Shown here piece by piece: positions 63,701 to 64,000 of a stretch of 64,000 bases of DNA; the stretch's first letter is position 1, and every line of letters starts with the position of its first letter. The notes under the pieces were generated by a model that saw only the letters and a program-made list of their open reading frames with translations, did no database searches and was not told the DNA's origin. Source of the stretch: Mucilaginibacter psychrotolerans (GTDB lineage Bacteria > Bacteroidota > Bacteroidia > Sphingobacteriales > Sphingobacteriaceae); assembly GCF_004519315.1 (NCBI RefSeq), contig NZ_SOZE01000017.1:62001-126000 (forward strand), written 5' to 3'. A program made the translations under genes and the position numbers.

Positions 63701-64000
63701 GAGTTCACCGAATCTGCCGCCCAGGTGAGGTTGTTATTGAGTGTATATTCGCATTTTACGGTATGCCCGCTACCGCTTACGCCGCTGGTGCTTAGCTGCC
63801 AAGCCGCGCCCGGTGCGCCGCCCTCCAGCGGGCGGCCAAGGTTCGAGGCTTCCAAAGTGGTTTCAGAATATGGGTAGGCGTTTGCGGTTACCCCTGCCGG
63901 TGGCGTGGTGTAGAATGTGCCAACCCCTGTCACCGCCGATGCCTGGTAAGCACCTGTTGTTGTGGAGGAAGGCACGTATGGCAGGTACTTACGGGTTTCC
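60763..64000 (-). CDS. RHS/YD-repeat protein with M91-like metallopeptidase end (5' end beyond window)
   Basis: The frame is open to the right window edge, so the N-terminus is missing. Most of it is YD-repeat sequence (many YDxxGN and TYDxxGR words), ending in the RHS core box (ARFYDPVIGRWGRLD, PYNYAGNNPI) near 61600. After the core follows a unique ~280-residue tail with GLGHELAHVWD (HExxH, ~61090), like peptidase family M91 (NleD-like) effectors, and a late NNLWFRGDWLPRP. This is the polymorphic toxin layout: an RHS shell releasing a C-terminal toxin. The start codon reported near 63975 would be internal; upstream codons read ETRKYLPYV, typical of the family. Confidence 0.88.
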   Translation of the reverse strand, partial: ETRKYLPYVPSSTTTGAYQASAVTGVGTFYTTPPAGVTANAYPYSETTLEASNLGRPLEGGAPGAAWQLSTSGVSGSGHTVKCEYTLNNNLTWAADSVNSRRVSQFQVIINPDNSRSLVRYSNATYDDNTLTVTVSKDENWVSGRAGKVEEYKDIDGHVVLKRQYNYKNGALERLSTYYVYDDKGNLCYVLPPETNADDNITITAQIISDLGYEYWYDNLGRLFRKKLPGKGWDFILYNTLDQVVMTQDANQRNKPTQEWTFIKYDKLGRVALTGLLLYGSTAEPSLYTPNTANYLLLQGIYDNPSSPKWETRDNSTSTGYNNLSDPQGASYTFLTINFYDDYSWAAPTNYSAPTGTNLAARGMPTYQFTNVLGTTTMLTTKFYYDNDGRQLKSYKQHYLGGVNNTNNYDAISITYDFTGAPTTVRRQHFTSANTATPLITVNNQYIYDHTGRKLKTWQQIFNGTTPTTRTLITKADYNELGQLQNKWLHSTDSLNFYQQLAYTYNERGWLKKMNAPLFEEELYYNTGATNKAYNGNIMYQQWGTSAAQNTSTFSYLYDRLNRLLVGAKADNSAIEQGITYDRQGNITALQRTIAGTLVDNLTYSYNGTNQLQSITDATTSDLGLKHGAWTNNYVYDKNGNMTKDNSKGITNIAYNLLNLPQNVSFASTNITYTYDAAGSKLRRVSTAGTGTTTEYINGIQYTNSTTTVDFVQTEEGQAQRDGTSYNYEYSLTDHLGNVRVTFDTKSGSAQQVEKNDYMPFGMRLLATTSAPPRKYLYNKKELQDELGVYDYGARFYDPVIGRWGRLDRYSEYYTSITPYNYAGNNPIKNIDINGDKISAVATDKIKVTIDGVAVADITVQAEVYFEGSTAYYEKGGEAYKGSDEFIAQISDAICDLQTGEAGAGLVNDVERSSNKVTIFDAQKNPNRNNRGNFTRSDGSILQWGVKNLIGGPMSGWSDARSAFIGLGHELAHVWDIWNGITDGGIWFTVLDKDGNTVDINGIPQVIYNSDKYATYKENQIRAEHGVKMRTDYDEYSDSAITDRHGNNLWFRGDWLPRPTAPAIVIPPTSIPSMPLNP

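Overview
This window comes from a chromosome of the phylum Bacteroidota, most likely a Sphingobacteriaceae member such as Mucilaginibacter or Pedobacter. The signs are a DUF4270 lipoprotein beside a short glycogen synthase and panC/panD, a carB gene without the MGS domain, TAnnTTTG-type promoter boxes, a surface protein with a gliding-motility-type C-terminus, and a YD/RHS protein of the type found in this group. The genus is inferred from remembered family resemblance, not from a search.

Layout. (1) Positions 1-9093 are core chromosome: DUF4270 lipoprotein (partial), glycogen synthase, panC, panD, a TonB-type protein with MORN-like repeats, a lipoprotein, carB and a two-TM protein. (2) Positions 9.1-13.1 kb are AT-rich cargo: two orphan proteins, a membrane di-iron desaturase-like protein and a DUF2000 protein. 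(3) Positions 13.7-30.6 kb are the transfer and maintenance backbone of a mobilizable element: HTH protein, accessory proteins, VirD4-like ATPase with a separate membrane protein, MobF relaxase, ArdC, a frameshifted cytosine methyltransferase, DUF2958, RadC-like, primase-like Toprim and an excisionase-type HTH. No mating-pair apparatus is visible, so it looks like an integrative mobilizable element. (4) Positions 31.9-44.4 kb are a defence island: Hachiman (hamA/hamB), a solitary OLD nuclease, an Mrr-nSTAND NTPase, an NdpA-like protein paired with a three-TM protein, and a DUF4365 nuclease-like protein. (5) Positions 44.4-56.2 kb are metabolic cargo: an ALDH / UbiA-like / SDR operon, an IS remnant, a barrel-like protein pair, a degenerate tyrosine recombinase, and a compact five-gene operon built around a RuBisCO-like protein lacking the carbamylated lysine. 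(6) The 3' half of an initiator tRNA gene at 56.34 kb marks an integration scar. (7) Positions 56.6-64 kb are surface proteins: a frameshifted adhesin-like protein with a gliding-motility C-terminus, an RHS-core remnant, a candidate immunity gene, and a large RHS protein ending in an HExxH metallopeptidase toxin-like domain.

The island combines DNA mobilization (relaxase, coupling ATPase), protection from host restriction (ArdC, methyltransferase), anti-phage systems and two metabolic operons. The most novel parts are the RuBisCO-like operon, the NdpA/membrane pair, a two-copy ~180-nt structured leader with coordinated stem changes, and a dnaX-like slippery heptamer placed exactly where the methyltransferase reading frame shifts.
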